DNA of 64,000 nucleotides from Chamaecrista fasciculata (GCA_003254925.1 QANZ01049388.1:66265-130264); one strand, 5' to 3'. Shown: positions 22,786-33,735, counted from the stretch's first letter. The notes: generated by a model not told the origin, from the letters alone. A program made the numbers and translations.

Positions 22786-24325
22786 TGATTTTTATTAAAT
22801 TTAAATTTCTTGGCCCTCTTAGATATTATTATTTTTGGGCCTAAGGCCTCTTAGATATTATTGAGGCAATTACAACTTATTAAATTCAAGTAAAGGCTTA
22901 TCCCATAATTTAATTTGTATAAAATTGCCCATTAATTGCTTTTATTTTCTGGAATATATTGGGCCGTTTTGATTTTTCATAGCTGAATGGGCTATGCCTG
23001 CAGTTCATTTATTTATTGTCAGCACTTCAACAGGCCCAGACCAAGGACCTGGACCACACCTTATATTAGTATGGAAATGATTGTAGTATTAGCATTTTTA
23101 TACTGATATAAGTATTAATATGAGATAAAACATCAATTATAAAAATATTGTTAAATGATGCTGAATTAAATAATTTCATTTATTTTTTTATTTTAAATAT
23201 TTATAAGTAATTTTAATGTACAGTTTCATATGCATTTAAAACCCATTAATTAGTTAATTTTTCTTTTGGTACAGTTAATTAGTTAATTTTAAGAAATACC
23301 TTTTAGATTCAGTTTATACTCAACTTGTAAACTATTTTGAAGATGTCTTTATTTTAGTTGCTTTTTTTTTTCCTCGAATGCAATATTTTCTTATTCTCTT
23401 GGGTCCCCTGAACCAATGATTAAATTACAACATTTGGTACACTGTAATCTCATATGTTGCAGTATCTCAGATGTCATGGTATGTGATACCATAGTATAAG
23501 ATATATGATATTTATAATATCAATGTTTTGTATGACAATAATAGATGTCAGAGATATAAGATGCATTTGTTTAGTACTCTCTTGTGAATAACATTAATTT
23601 TCTTTAAATTTCCATGTTTACCCTTATTAACATCTTAAAAAGATATATTAATATTTTCAAAATAAATATATGATTTAGTCATTAAATTTGAACTGATTTT
23701 ATATTTTTTTGATCCCTAAATTTATATTAAATTTATTTTTGGTCCCTAAATTTGACCCAATGACTAAATTATTAACAATTGAAATAATTTGATAAATGAG
23801 TCATATATTTTGATTATTCATTAACAAATTAGTTGAGTAGTTAAAAATTTAGGAACCAAATATATAGTAAGTTTTATTAAAAAAAATAAACCAAAAATGG
23901 TAAAATTGAAACTTTGATTGAAAAATGTCCTTGCAAACCCTGTCATCTGAGATAACATAGTTTTTGTGTCGACATCAAATCACACCCTTTTTGCTGTCAT
24001 CTGATGACATGGTGTTATCTTGGATGTTGACGTATGATGACATCATGGCGTTACCAAACGCCACATCCAAGATACCATAGTATATAAGATGGCGAGTATG
24101 AGATCACAACATATCAAAAGCACCTTAAGTTTTTGTATTAGAATTTGAACAATACTCCCTCCTATTCTGAATATTTGCTTTGTTAAAGGGTAAATTATTT
24201 TTTTAATATATCTGATTCTCATATTTTACAAAAATCAAAAGAACATTAATTATTTTATTTATAATTCTATCCCTATTAAATAGTCACTAGAAGTTAAATT
24301 AATGAAAATAACTATGAATAATTTA
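22786..24325. other. AT-rich repeat debris
   Basis: No gene. A block at 23640-23900 has opposed 'tttggtccctaaatttg' and 'aaatttaggaaccaaat' arms of a degraded foldback element. Around 23430-24130 words such as 'gataccatagtataaga' recur at both ends, suggesting another decayed element. Boundaries cannot be fixed. Confidence 0.4.
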
Positions 24326-25969
24326 GGGCCTGTTTGGGAAATCATCATCCCAAATTCATCCAATCCTAATCCTAATCTCAACCTAAAATTAGATGAACAG
24401 TCCAGTTTGGGTGTTTGTGTGACACATAATCTCATCTCATCTCATCCAAATCATCATCCTATTTATCATAAATTTACTAATCTACCCGTAATTATATACC
24501 TATATTTACCTACACTATAATACAAATATAAAAAAGATAATTAGACAAAATAGTAATTTTACATACCCTCATTTATTACACTTATAATTTTCTCTCTCTC
24601 AATCATTCCTTATTAATTTTTTTTTCTCTCTCTCACTCACTCACAAACACACACACGTCTCTCTCTCCTTTTCTCTCTATCTCTCACACACCCACCCACC
24701 CACTCCCTCTCTCTCCCTCANGTTGTTCTAAATTCGTGTCCAAATTCATCCGATGATTATGCGCTATGGATAATGGAGAAATAACGGTTATTTTTTTGTT
24801 GGGAAAATACACAAGTTTCCATGTGTTTGTTATTTTTCTGGTTCGAATCATGGGTAGCAAAAAAATTGCAATGTTGTTTTGTTGGGAAAATACAAAGTTA
24901 TGGACCAAATTGTATATTTAAAATAATTTCCATATTACTTGCATTCTAGTCCCCAAGTTATCATATACACATATTAGGGGCCGGTTCATTGGACCTATAC
25001 AAATTTATAGACCAAATTGTATTCATTGGACCGATACAAAGTTATGGACCAAATTGTACGTTTACAATAATTTTCCTATTATTTGCATTCTGGTCCCCAA
25101 AATATTATTTGTTTATTTTTTTGTTGTTCAATTTCATAAATAGCCCCATTATTCATGGCTGGGATTTTTTACGAGCCTTGAGTTATCATTTACACATGTT
25201 AGGAATTGATTCATAGGCCTGATACAAATTTATGGACCAAATTGCAATCTAAAAAGAATTTTAATGTTATTTTCATTTTGACGGTACAAGCTTTGTTCGA
25301 GCCCCGAGTACAGATATTAGGGACCGATTCTTTGGACCGATACAATGTTATGGACCAAATTTTATGTTTACAATACTTTTCATGTTATTTGCATTCTAGT
25401 CCCCAAAATATTACTTATTATTTTCTTTATATTCAAATTCATAAATGTGCCCCATTATTCATGGCTGAGATTCTATACGAGCTTTGAATTATCACTCACA
25501 CATGTTAGGGATTGATTAATTGGCTGGATACAAATTTATGGACCAAATTGCATTCTCCAAAGAATTTTAATGTTATTTTCATTTTGGCCCATAATCTCAT
25601 CCAATAGGATGGACCAAAATCCATCATCCCATAGGATTGAGAAATCACACTTTCCAAGATCATCTCATCCCAATATCATCCCAGTCAAACCCCACCCAAA
25701 CACCTATCATCTCATCTCAATCTCCATCTCAACATCATTATTTCATACCATTTCTACCCCTATACAAATTAAAAAAATTTATAATCATATTTCAACTAAC
25801 CACAATCATTACATACCCTTTTATATAATTTCACACCCTATTATACATCATTTTCTCTCAAACCATCCAAACACCACTACATCATTTCATCTCATCCTAA
25901 TTTCAACATCATCTCATCTCATCTCATAGGTTGAGATTGGATTGAGATTGGAAGTTGCCAAGCATCCCC
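24326..25969. mobile_element. Possible hAT-like element with degenerate ends
   Basis: The left end GGGCCTGTTTGGGAAAT is roughly complementary to the right end TTGCCAAGCATCCCC, and both ends sit in 'cccaaa/ctcatctcatc' subterminal repeats. No transposase and no confirmed 8 bp TSD. It may be two adjacent smaller elements (24326-24540 and 25590-25969) around a tandem array. Confidence 0.35.
24885..25590. repeat. Tandem array of a ~305 bp unit (about 2.4 copies)
   Basis: The word GGACCGATACAAAGTTATGG at 25028 returns at 25334 (306 bp later). ATACAAATTTATGGACCAAA near 25220 returns near 25525. A partial third copy starts at about 24885. Units share 'gcattctagtccccaa' and 'ccccattattcatggct'. Non-coding. 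Confidence 0.75.
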
Positions 25970-26980
25970 TTAGTCTTCTTATATCATAGGAGTATTTCTC
26001 TTTATTTCATGTGAATTAATATTTTTTTTCGATCTGTGTGTATTAATTTTAAAAAACAGATATTCATAATATTATTGTAGTTAATGTTTATAGTCATTTA
26101 ATCATTGCTCCCATGCACCTCATACAATTATTCAGTTTTCAGAGACTGCAAAGATAAATTAATAACAAATCATAATGGGACGTAGCCCCATTCATTTTTT
26201 GTGTGTATATATGGTGAAAACTGAAACTCTGAAACTCTGAAAGCTTTAGGATTTCTGATTAAGGAAGTCACTCAGTCCAATAAAAAAAAGGTTTAATGAA
26301 GTCAGCACTGTTAAAATATCATAGATGTCTTAATTTAGCATTTAAAAGATAAAATTATAAAATTTGGTCACTCAAATATGATATTATAATTAATTTGGTT
26401 ATTCTATTAAACATACCAATTATAATTTAATAGTAACTTGGATTTTTTTATTTGTTTTCAACTTGACAACTATATCTATTTTGTAGTATTTATGCTACAA
26501 ATAACAATTGAGTCTTTTGGCCAAAAAAAATTTGAGTCTATTGTGAAGTATTAATTAGTTAATAACTTTAATAAAGATATTAAATCAATTATAATTAAAA
26601 TTTTAAAAGATAAGATTTTATCATTTAATTTTCAAAAATTAAATCAAGACACTTATCGTTTTTCAACAAACTATTAGTTTATTCTAGTTTTAATATAGTA
26701 AAAAAAAAAGAGCTAAATTTAATAGTAGACAACAATAATTATGTTTACTATTGACTATTGAGGTCTTTACATGTGGCAGATGGTTTTTGTTTTATAAATT
26801 ATAACGTTTGGTTCAAAATTATATAATGCTTTCCACATCGGAGTTCCAAATTGATATAGACATGGACCTAATTCTCGCATCCCATTTGAATAGGCTATTT
26901 TATTTAGGGATGAAAGAAATCATTATAAACCCCATAATAAGCCACTAACCACGATACTTTTTCATATAAAAAGAAAGGTA
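25970..26980. other. AT-rich intergenic DNA
   Basis: No supported gene or RNA. Homopolymer-rich, with nothing I can name. Confidence 0.4.
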
Positions 26981-27361
26981 AATTACATTTTGGTACCCTA
27001 TAGTTTGACCCTATTTCACTTTGGTACCCTGTGGTTTGAAACTTGACACTTTAGTACCTTGTGGTATTCTCCATTGACACTTTGGTACCCTTAGGAGATA
27101 TTTTGTAATTTTAACCATAAAAAATTTTACAAAAATTACATATTGATCCCAACATTTTTTTAAAGTTTTCATTTTAGTCCCTAGATAATATGTATCTAGG
27201 GACCTATTTGTAATTTTTTGAAAATTTTTTGGAGTCAATATGTAATTTTTGCAAAATTTGTTATGGTTAAAATTACAAAATAGCTCCAAAGGGTACCAAA
27301 GTGTTAATGGAGAATACCACAGGGTACCAAAGTGTCAAGTTTCAAACCACAGGGTACCAAA
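26981..27361. mobile_element. Foldback MITE (GGTAAATTA family), right end lost in gap
   Basis: The left arm begins GGTAAATTACATTTTGGTAC. The sequence folds back around 27190-27220 ('gtccctagataatatgtatctagggac'), and the right arm repeats the left arm in reverse complement ('gggtaccaaagtgtcaag', 'accacagggtaccaaa') until it meets the N gap at 27362. The family is related to the complete 130 bp element at 48351-48480. Confidence 0.7.
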
Positions 27362-27418
27362 NNNNNNNNNNNNNNNNNNNNNNNNNNNNNNNNNNNNNNN
27401 NNNNNNNNNNNNNNNNNN
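27362..27418. other. Assembly gap, 57 N
   Basis: Gap between a foldback MITE and LINE coding sequence. The true distance is unknown, and the 5' part of the LINE may be missing here. Confidence 0.98.
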
Positions 27419-28775
27419 GTCTCAAGGAGTGATAAGATGGTTTGGGCGCATTGTAAGGATGGGAAATACACTGTTAGATCTGGTTACAAGTGCTGTAAAG
27501 TTGCTAGTTCTAAACCTGATACGTTGGCTAGTGTGTCTGTGCCTTTGCCTAATGGCATTTGGAAGGCTATTTGGAATCTCAATGTTCCTCCTAAAGTTAA
27601 GCATTTCATTTGGAGGTGTTGTAGCGCTGCTATCCCCACTAAAGAGAACCTCTTCAAAAGAAAGTGTGCTTCCAATGCTCTTTGCCCTTGTTGTTGTGCT
27701 CATTGTGAGACTATTGAACACTTATTGTTTTTCTGTGATTGGGCTAGGAGAGCTTGGTTCTGTTGTCCTTTTTCTGTTCGTATTGATCCTGTTGGGTTTC
27801 AGTCTTTTGAGAGATGGTGTTGGAGGTGGTTGTCAGAGGATAAGGAGGTTGATGAGTTTACTAAAAGTTTCCTGGCTATCATGTGTTGGGAGATTTGGAA
27901 GGAGCGGTGTCAGGTTGTTTTTCAGAAAGTGGCTGCTAATCCTGTGCTTGTTGGTGTCAGAGCCCAGAACTTGCATAGTGATTTCTGGAGATGTTTGCAA
28001 CCTTCTCTTTCTGAGGATGTTGGTGCTGTTCCTGAGGTTCCAACTTCTGGTTTGTGTTGGGTTCCTCCTCCAACTGGTGTGCTAAAATTTAATACTGATG
28101 GCTCTTTTTTGAATACTAACTTTGTTGCAGGTTTTGGGATTGTGGTAAGAGATTGTTTTGGCAGATTGGTGGATGGGCGTGCTGCTGCTGCAAAGGCTCA
28201 TTCCCCTTTTGCTATTGAAGCGATTGCCCTCTCTAAAGCTTGTGATATGGCTGTTGCTTTGAGTTTGGATGTTTGTATTTTTGAAACTGATTGTAGGGAC
28301 TTGGTGTTAGCTGTTGAGAATAACTCTTTTGCTGCTCACTGGAGCTGTGATTCTTTGTTATCTGACATTTCTTCTTTTTTCAGTTCTCATCCTAGATGTG
28401 TGCTGAAGTTGGTTCCCAGGCAAGCGAACATGGCTGCTGATTGCATTGCCAAATTAGCCGCAAGGAAGATGTGCCCCTTAGGTTGGGTGGCAACACCCCC
28501 ATCTTCATTGGCTTCAATCTTGTCTGCTGATTGTTCTTCTTTTGGTGCTGTGGATGCTGTTGATGCTGTGGTTGCTAGTGGGATGGGAAGGATGGGTGTT
28601 GGTTGAGTCCTTTTTGTTTTTCCTGTTGCTGGTTTTTGTCTGGTTTTTTTGTTTTCAGGATTGTTTGTTTTCTTTCTTTGCTGCTGCTTGTTGAGGCAGG
28701 AATTTTGTTGTGTTTCTTTGTTGGGCTTTGTCCCTTTTAATGACATTTTCTTCAGGCCAAAAAAAAAAAAATAAT
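27419..28775 (+). mobile_element. LINE ORF2 C-terminus: zf-RVT plus RNase H
   Basis: An open frame from the gap edge to a stop at 28606 encodes about 395 residues of a plant L1-type LINE tail. First comes the zinc-binding reverse-transcriptase-associated region (VPPKVKHFIWRCCSAAIPTK, then CPCCCAHCETIEHLLFFCDW). Then comes an RNase H domain with all four acidic residues in context: FNTDGSF, AIEAIAL, FETDCRDLV, NMAADCIAKLA. A 3' UTR follows and ends in an A-rich tract at about 28759-28772. The reverse transcriptase and 5' end are absent or in the gap. Uninterrupted over 1.2 kb, so fairly young. Confidence 0.88.
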
Positions 28776-28794
28776 CAATTTTTTCATATGCTAA

Positions 28795-29558
28795 GGAATC
28801 AAAATTCAAAAGGAAGGAATTCAATTAATTAAGATGAGCACAGCAAGGAGGGTTCGGATAAACCACAATCTTTCTTCGCTCTGTTTCCACAATCTTGACA
28901 AACCCTAAAATCGCCCCCAAAATTGTACAGATCAAGCTCCTTCCTAAGCTGCAAATTGAGCGAACTGACTCCACCTCCCACCGGAGTCTTCAAACCGCCC
29001 TTCAAACACACCTTGTTGTAATCGAGAACCGGCTTCTGGAACGCCGTGTTGGAGGCGGCGAAACCGCGATTCGGGTCGGCGAGGATGGCGGAGGAGGCGA
29101 GGAAGATGGCGGGCGTGCCATGGACGAGAGAGATGAAGCAACTGGAAGCTTCAGGTTGGGTCTTAGGGCTCCAGTTGCGGAAAACGATGAAGTAGGCAAT
29201 GAGATAGGTGAAGAGAAAGATGGAGAAGAAAGGGATTATAACAAGGAAGGAAGATTGGGAATCTGAAACAGATGATGAAGCTTCCATCGGACAACAAAGA
29301 AAGAAGAACAAACAAATGAGGAATGAATGACAATGAATGAGGGAAACGATGAGACGGAATCGGAATTAAAAGGAGCGAATATTCACCCAGAAATTGAGAA
29401 TCGTCTGTGATTCCGATTTTGATTTTGATTTTGATGCTGCGTGTGAGAGTGAACAATACTGCTTGAACATCACTTCACTATATATATATATATATACAAG
29501 CCCTCCTTGCTGTGCTCATCTTAATTAATTAAATTGCTTAGATTTGAATTTTGATTCC
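28795..29558. mobile_element. Pack-type TIR element with fragments of three host genes
   Basis: Termini of 58 bp match in inverted orientation at about 52 positions: 28795-28852 (GGAATCAAAATTCAAAAGGA...) and 29501-29558. No transposase lies between. The interior is GC-richer than its surroundings and codes on the minus strand for a chimeric ORF built from TLC-domain, NAD-isocitrate dehydrogenase and SHI/LRP1 zinc-finger segments. A (TA)n tract sits at 29478-29496 next to the right arm. Target duplication not recognised. Best described as a Pack-MULE-like gene-capturing element; the superfamily is not proven. Confidence 0.75.
28829..29287 (-). CDS. Chimeric ORF: TLC protein + isocitrate dehydrogenase + SHI/LRP1 zinc finger
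   Basis: 152 aa from an ATG at 29287; the stop codon falls inside the element's left terminal repeat. Residues ~1-75 (IIPFFSIFLFTYLIAYFIVF, then RPEASSC-like PEASSCFISLVHGTPAIFLA) match the N-terminal membrane exon of plant TLC-domain proteins. Residues ~87-115 (NKVCLKGGLKTPVGGGVSSL, LRKELDLY) match a conserved exon of NAD-dependent isocitrate dehydrogenase. Residues ~120-136 (FRVCQDCGNRAKKDC) match the RING-like zinc finger of SHI/STY/LRP1 transcription factors, cut off before its remaining cysteines. The last residues (LSEPSLLCSS) are read from the terminal repeat. Each part is too short to keep its original function. Whether the ORF is transcribed is unknown; it may just be a splice-joined or adjacent-capture product. 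Confidence 0.72.
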   Translation of the reverse strand: MEASSSVSDSQSSFLVIIPFFSIFLFTYLIAYFIVFRNWSPKTQPEASSCFISLVHGTPAIFLASSAILADPNRGFAASNTAFQKPVLDYNKVCLKGGLKTPVGGGVSSLNLQLRKELDLYNFGGDFRVCQDCGNRAKKDCGLSEPSLLCSS

Positions 29559-30588
29559 CTCCATGACAAATTGATTGTTGATGATATTGATTTTGTTGTC
29601 GAGAGAGTTTTTGATTTGTGGGGCTTGATTTTGCAAAAGTTTGAGGGTTTTTGATTTTTTTGTAGTGTACTTTAATGAAAATTGTAGTTGAATATGATGA
29701 TTTTTTTATTAATCATAGATGCTCATTTGTCTTTTGAGGTTCTAAAGACTATTTTGATAAAGATCATAAACTTTTGGGATTAAAGTGTAATTAAATCAGG
29801 ATCTATTCAAAAGAAATCTTATGAAAATGAGAAAATTCTGTAATATTAGAATTCTAAAGACCCTTTTATAATTAATTTTAACTTAACAGTAAAATTACAT
29901 AATGTACTCTTTAGTTTATGTTTTCTTTATGTTTTGATCCCTTTTAATAAAGGGAAAGGACTTAAACGCATAAGAGAAGACTTGTTGGGAGGATTTTGAC
30001 ATTTTAAGGTGGTCACAATCACATTTGCCGTTAAATCCTAACAGAAATAAAGCACAAGGGACCGATTCGCTAACAAAGCAAACCACGGGGCACCAAACTG
30101 TAAAAAAATTTTCTTTCAGAGTACTAAAGTGGGACCGCCCCTAATCATAGGGTACCAAACTGTAATTTACCCTAGAAAATAAAGCTCATTCGATATAAAC
30201 ATCAATACTGTTATTACTGATTTTTTTTTTGCCTCAATACTGTTATTACTGATTAATAGTTATTAATTATATTTGTGTGTGTTTTTTAAAGCCCCACCGA
30301 ATTATATTATTAAGGTTAAATTTGGTCTTAAATTTATGTTTTAATGCTCATTTTAGTTATTTATGTTTCAAAACTTTCAAATTAGACTTAAATTCTAATG
30401 GATACTGCAAGGATGATTGGGCTACATACTTAATTAAGCCAGTAAATTGTAATCATAGATAGGAGTTAGTTCGTTAAGTTGAAATTTAGTTTAAATTATT
30501 TATTAAACATAGTAACCCATAGGATTGTGTTTGTGGCTCTGTGCAGAAGAACCTAGCTTTAAAAATTAAAATGATCCTGGAAATCAAT
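29559..30588. other. Intergenic DNA with a GGTAAATTA-family arm at 30030-30174
   Basis: No gene. At 30030-30174 there is a single arm ending 'gggtaccaaactgtaatttaccct', the complement of the left arm at 26981. It could be the right end of a larger composite element starting at 26981, or an isolated half element. Confidence 0.45.
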
Positions 30589-31676
30589 GGAAGTGGATCC
30601 TCGGCAGTCTAAAACGTGTGCAGTCTATGCATTTTCTTCAATCCCATCCGTCCATTTGTTTAATGTTCCAGATCATGCCACGTGTCTCTTGTTATTCTCA
30701 ATTCAAACTGTGCGTTTTTCTCGGTCTCTTCTCTTCGAAAATTCATCTTCCTTCATATGTGAATGTGTTTCAGTTTTGTTTTTTTTGGTGTCTTATAAAT
30801 GACCAGAATGTATCTTGGCCTTCTCCTTCTTTGGAGTGAATATAACGAATATCAAAACTTATACTGCTTCAATCATTGCTCTGATTCCATTTTGACTGAT
30901 ATTCATCTACGGCGGAAGAATGATTATCGATGAATCAGTGAAGCAACCATTTATAAAAGAAGACAACATTAATTTCATGAAATCCATAAACTAGTCAATA
31001 ATGATCTTTGATATAAGATTATAACAACCAAACACACTAGCTTGTTAGTTTCTTTGGTGGCATTAAAGTGAGCATTCCTTTTGTACAGAGTGGAAATTTC
31101 GAAATGTTCTTTACTTATAGTTTCTCACTTCATCATTTTTGAAGCCTTCCACCTGCATTATTTCTCTTATCTGTTTAGGTGTAGCCATTGTATGATAAAA
31201 GGAACACATTTTTCACTGCAACTTATCTGATTTTATAAGAAACAGACACCAAAAAAGTAGTGAATGGTTCCAAATCTCTAATGAATTTGGTAATTCCGAA
31301 ATTTTCTTTGGAATTTCATATTAAAAGAAAATATTGCAAAAATTCATTGAACAAATTTCAATATTTCATAATCCAAGACAAGCAACTTAACGGTCAGCGT
31401 CGGTCACTTCCGGAGAACCCAATGCAATCACGAGATCTTAAAAACAGGGGAGGGTCATTTATAAGACACCAAAAAAAAAAACTGAAACACATTCACATAT
31501 GGAGGAAGATGAATTTTCGAAGAGAAGAGACGAACTGGGTCTGAGAGAAACGCACAGTTTGAATTGAGAATAACAAGAGACAAGTGGCATGATCTGGAAC
31601 ATTAAACAAATGGACGGATGGGATTGAAGAAAATGCATAGACTGCACACGTTTTAGACTGCCGAGGATCCACTTCC
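30589..31676. mobile_element. Long-TIR element (arms ~215 bp)
   Basis: The left arm 30589-30804 starts GGAAGTGGATCCTCGGCAGT and ends ATAAATGACC. The right arm 31453-31676 is its inverted copy, starting GGTCATTTAT and ending GGATCCACTTCC. Arms are over 90% identical by eye, with an insertion near 31527-31540. The 650 bp interior is AT-rich and has no transposase. Arm length suits the Mutator superfamily. No clear TSD. Confidence 0.8.
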
Positions 31677-32022
31677 CTCATTGCTTCAGTTTCAACGAGA
31701 GTTTCGACGATTCTAATGCGTTTTGTTACTATTTTGTCATGTCCATACCTTGCAGCTATACAAACCAATGTTTTATTCATAAACTATGAAGCATGGACAT
31801 TGACCCGTTAAATTTTTAAAACTACACGACACGACACGATGTATATTTTTATATATAAATAATTAAAAATTCATAAATTTTGATGAAAACTTTAAAAATT
31901 ACAATATTTATTCATAATATATATCATATGTGTTATTGTTTTCTATTGTTTGTTATGTTAATGTCATACAAATTAATTTTATATTCTGAAACTTATGAAT
32001 ATGTGCCGTGTGGGTGTCATTC
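31677..32022. other. Spacer between long-TIR elements
   Basis: AT-rich, with an 'acacgacacgacacga' word near 31827 like those in plant transposon ends. No gene supported. Confidence 0.35.
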
Positions 32023-32790
32023 AGGTCCTTTTTGCATTAAAATCCTTTTTTTCTTTATAATAGAACCAAAATGTAAGAAAGAAGTAATAAATTAGAGATT
32101 TTAGTTATTTCACACCACAACTCCTCTCTCTCCCTCGGCTCTCTCCAGAAGCCACTTCCACTTCTTCTACATTGTCATCGCCACTGTCTTCGTACATGTT
32201 TCCACTGAGAATCATGAGCAAGAGGAGGACTTGGGTTTGTATTTGCGTGCTGGTGTACGGGATCCTTCTGGTTTGCTCGTGGATTTTCTTGAAGTCGACG
32301 CTCTCTTGGTTCAATTTAGAAGAGGAATCGTCGAATTCGGGTTGGGCGGCAATTTACGCGTCGGTGGTTCTTCGGGAAGCTTAGGCGGGATCTGGTGGTG
32401 CAAGGGCGAAAGATCATGAAGGAGATTTTTAGTTTCGTTATTAGGATTTTGTTGAAGGAAGGGAATATCGTCACCGCAATTTGTGCTGTTTTGGGGTATT
32501 CCACTCTCGGAAGAACTAGGAACGGCGATTTGGTGAGAGAGAGAGAAGTTGTGGTGTGAAATAACTAAAACTCCTATTTATTTCTTCTTTCTTGCATTTT
32601 GGTTCTATTATAAAGAAAAAGGACCTTAATGCAAAAATTCATACTTTTAAGAGTTAAAAATCAATTTTATCTTTTTTTCAACAGAAAAATGGATGGAAAA
32701 TGTTTGAGGGACCAATATGGAACGAAAAATAATTGAAGGACCAATTTGGAACATTGAGCATGACTGAAGGACCAAAATAGGACTTTGGCC
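32023..32790. mobile_element. Mutator-like element of the GGCCAAA family with host-gene cargo
   Basis: The right arm (about 32545-32790) ends in 'accaaaataggactttggcc', the complement of the GGCCAAAGTC terminus seen at 61964. The left arm (32023-32122) is a truncated inverted copy ('gaaccaaaatgtaagaaaga', 'agttatttcacacc'). Cargo between the arms is a decayed membrane-protein gene. No transposase. Confidence 0.7.
32197..32520 (+). pseudogene. Captured fragment of a small membrane protein gene
   Basis: The frame starting at 32197 reads MFPLRIMSKRRTWVCICVLV and continues through a hydrophobic segment (VLVYGILLVCSWIFLKS), stopping at about 32382. A different frame then resumes with RRDLVVQGRKIMKEIFSFVI and LLKEGNIVTAICAVLGYSTL. 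The two pieces look like the N- and C-terminal parts of one small multi-pass plant membrane protein, with the middle deleted and the frame shifted. I do not recognise a named family. It lies inside the Mutator-like element and is probably captured cargo. Confidence 0.5.
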
Positions 32791-33043
32791 TTCAAAAGAA
32801 TAAAACTTTTTTTTACCGATCCAATCACAGTCATTTCAATAAAAAATATGATTTTTGGAGTTATGTGAATTTATTTTTTTACCTTTTCATATTATTCTAA
32901 AATAAACATACGAATCGTCATTATTTTTAATTTAAATAGTTGAGATTAGTTATTTATTTCTCATATGTGTCATGATAAGGGAACTGAAAAGGAAAAAAAG
33001 AAAATTTATCATTCTTAGTCACAACTTAGAGATAAATCAATAG

Positions 33044-33735
33044 TTTTTTTTTTTTTTGCCCGAAAGATAATTCATACAAAAGTAAGGCAAAGCTAAGCAC
33101 AAAACAAGGTAGAATTAGCCCACCCCATCCTTAGCATAAGCAACATCATTGGACAAAATATCAACTAACGAATGTGGGGGGTTTGCAACCCATCTAAGAG
33201 GACACATCCTCGTGTCCGACAAATTGGCAAGACAATCAGCTGCCAAGTTAGCGGATATTGGGATCCAACTAAAGCTACAACCAACTAGAGAACTGGAAAC
33301 ATTAACAATGTCATCTAAAATAGGCAAACACTTCCAATCAAAACAGCAGGCAACCTTAATGGCTGCTCTAATTAAAGAAACATTGTCAAACTCAAAGCAA
33401 CAATCTTTCAAATCAAGGGCTTTCGCAATCTGGACTCCTTTCTTTAGGGCTAAAGCTTAACTCATGAAGGGAGAAGAAGCTAGTACTTTAAAAGAGAAGC
33501 TATCTAACATTTTCCCAAGATTGTCTCTAAGCACAATTCCAATCCCAGCACTGCCATCTTTCTTGAAGGCTCCATCAACATTGATTTTAATATTAAGGTC
33601 AGTGGGAGCACTCCAGCGAACACAACCGCTATCCACAGAAACCTTGTCAGAAAAATTAGAATTAGACCACCCATTAACTGCTCAGAATTCATCTAGATCC
33701 TTCACAGCGCTGCACATTGTTCCAATCGGCTAAGG
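33044..33735 (-). mobile_element. LINE RNase H tail, decayed
   Basis: On the minus strand, SAPTDLNIKINVDGAFKKDG and IGIVLRDNLGKMLDSF are followed by an in-frame TAA and then ALALKKGVQIAKALDLKDCC and WIPISANLAADCLANL. The order is that of a LINE RNase H domain. The stop lies exactly where the catalytic Glu of the A-E-A-L motif should be. A T-run at 33044-33057 on the plus strand is the poly(A) tail. No intact upstream reverse transcriptase. Related to but distinct from the LINE at 27419. Confidence 0.8.

Noticed and set aside
25570..25929. 119-codon ORF rich in His, Ile and Ser
   Set aside because: Translation of simple 'ctcatctcatc' repeats at a transposon end.
28895..29266. Plus-strand 123-codon ORF
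   Set aside because: Antisense shadow of the chimeric ORF, which alone shows recognisable protein families.
30587..30802. 71-codon ORF matched by a minus-strand ORF near 31.6 kb
   Set aside because: Both are translations of the two inverted arms of one transposon, not a gene pair.
31677..31780. Ankyrin-like peptide (CIAARYGHDKIV) on the minus strand
   Set aside because: Only a dozen residues resemble an ankyrin repeat, the frame continues into a transposon arm, and no second repeat is visible.
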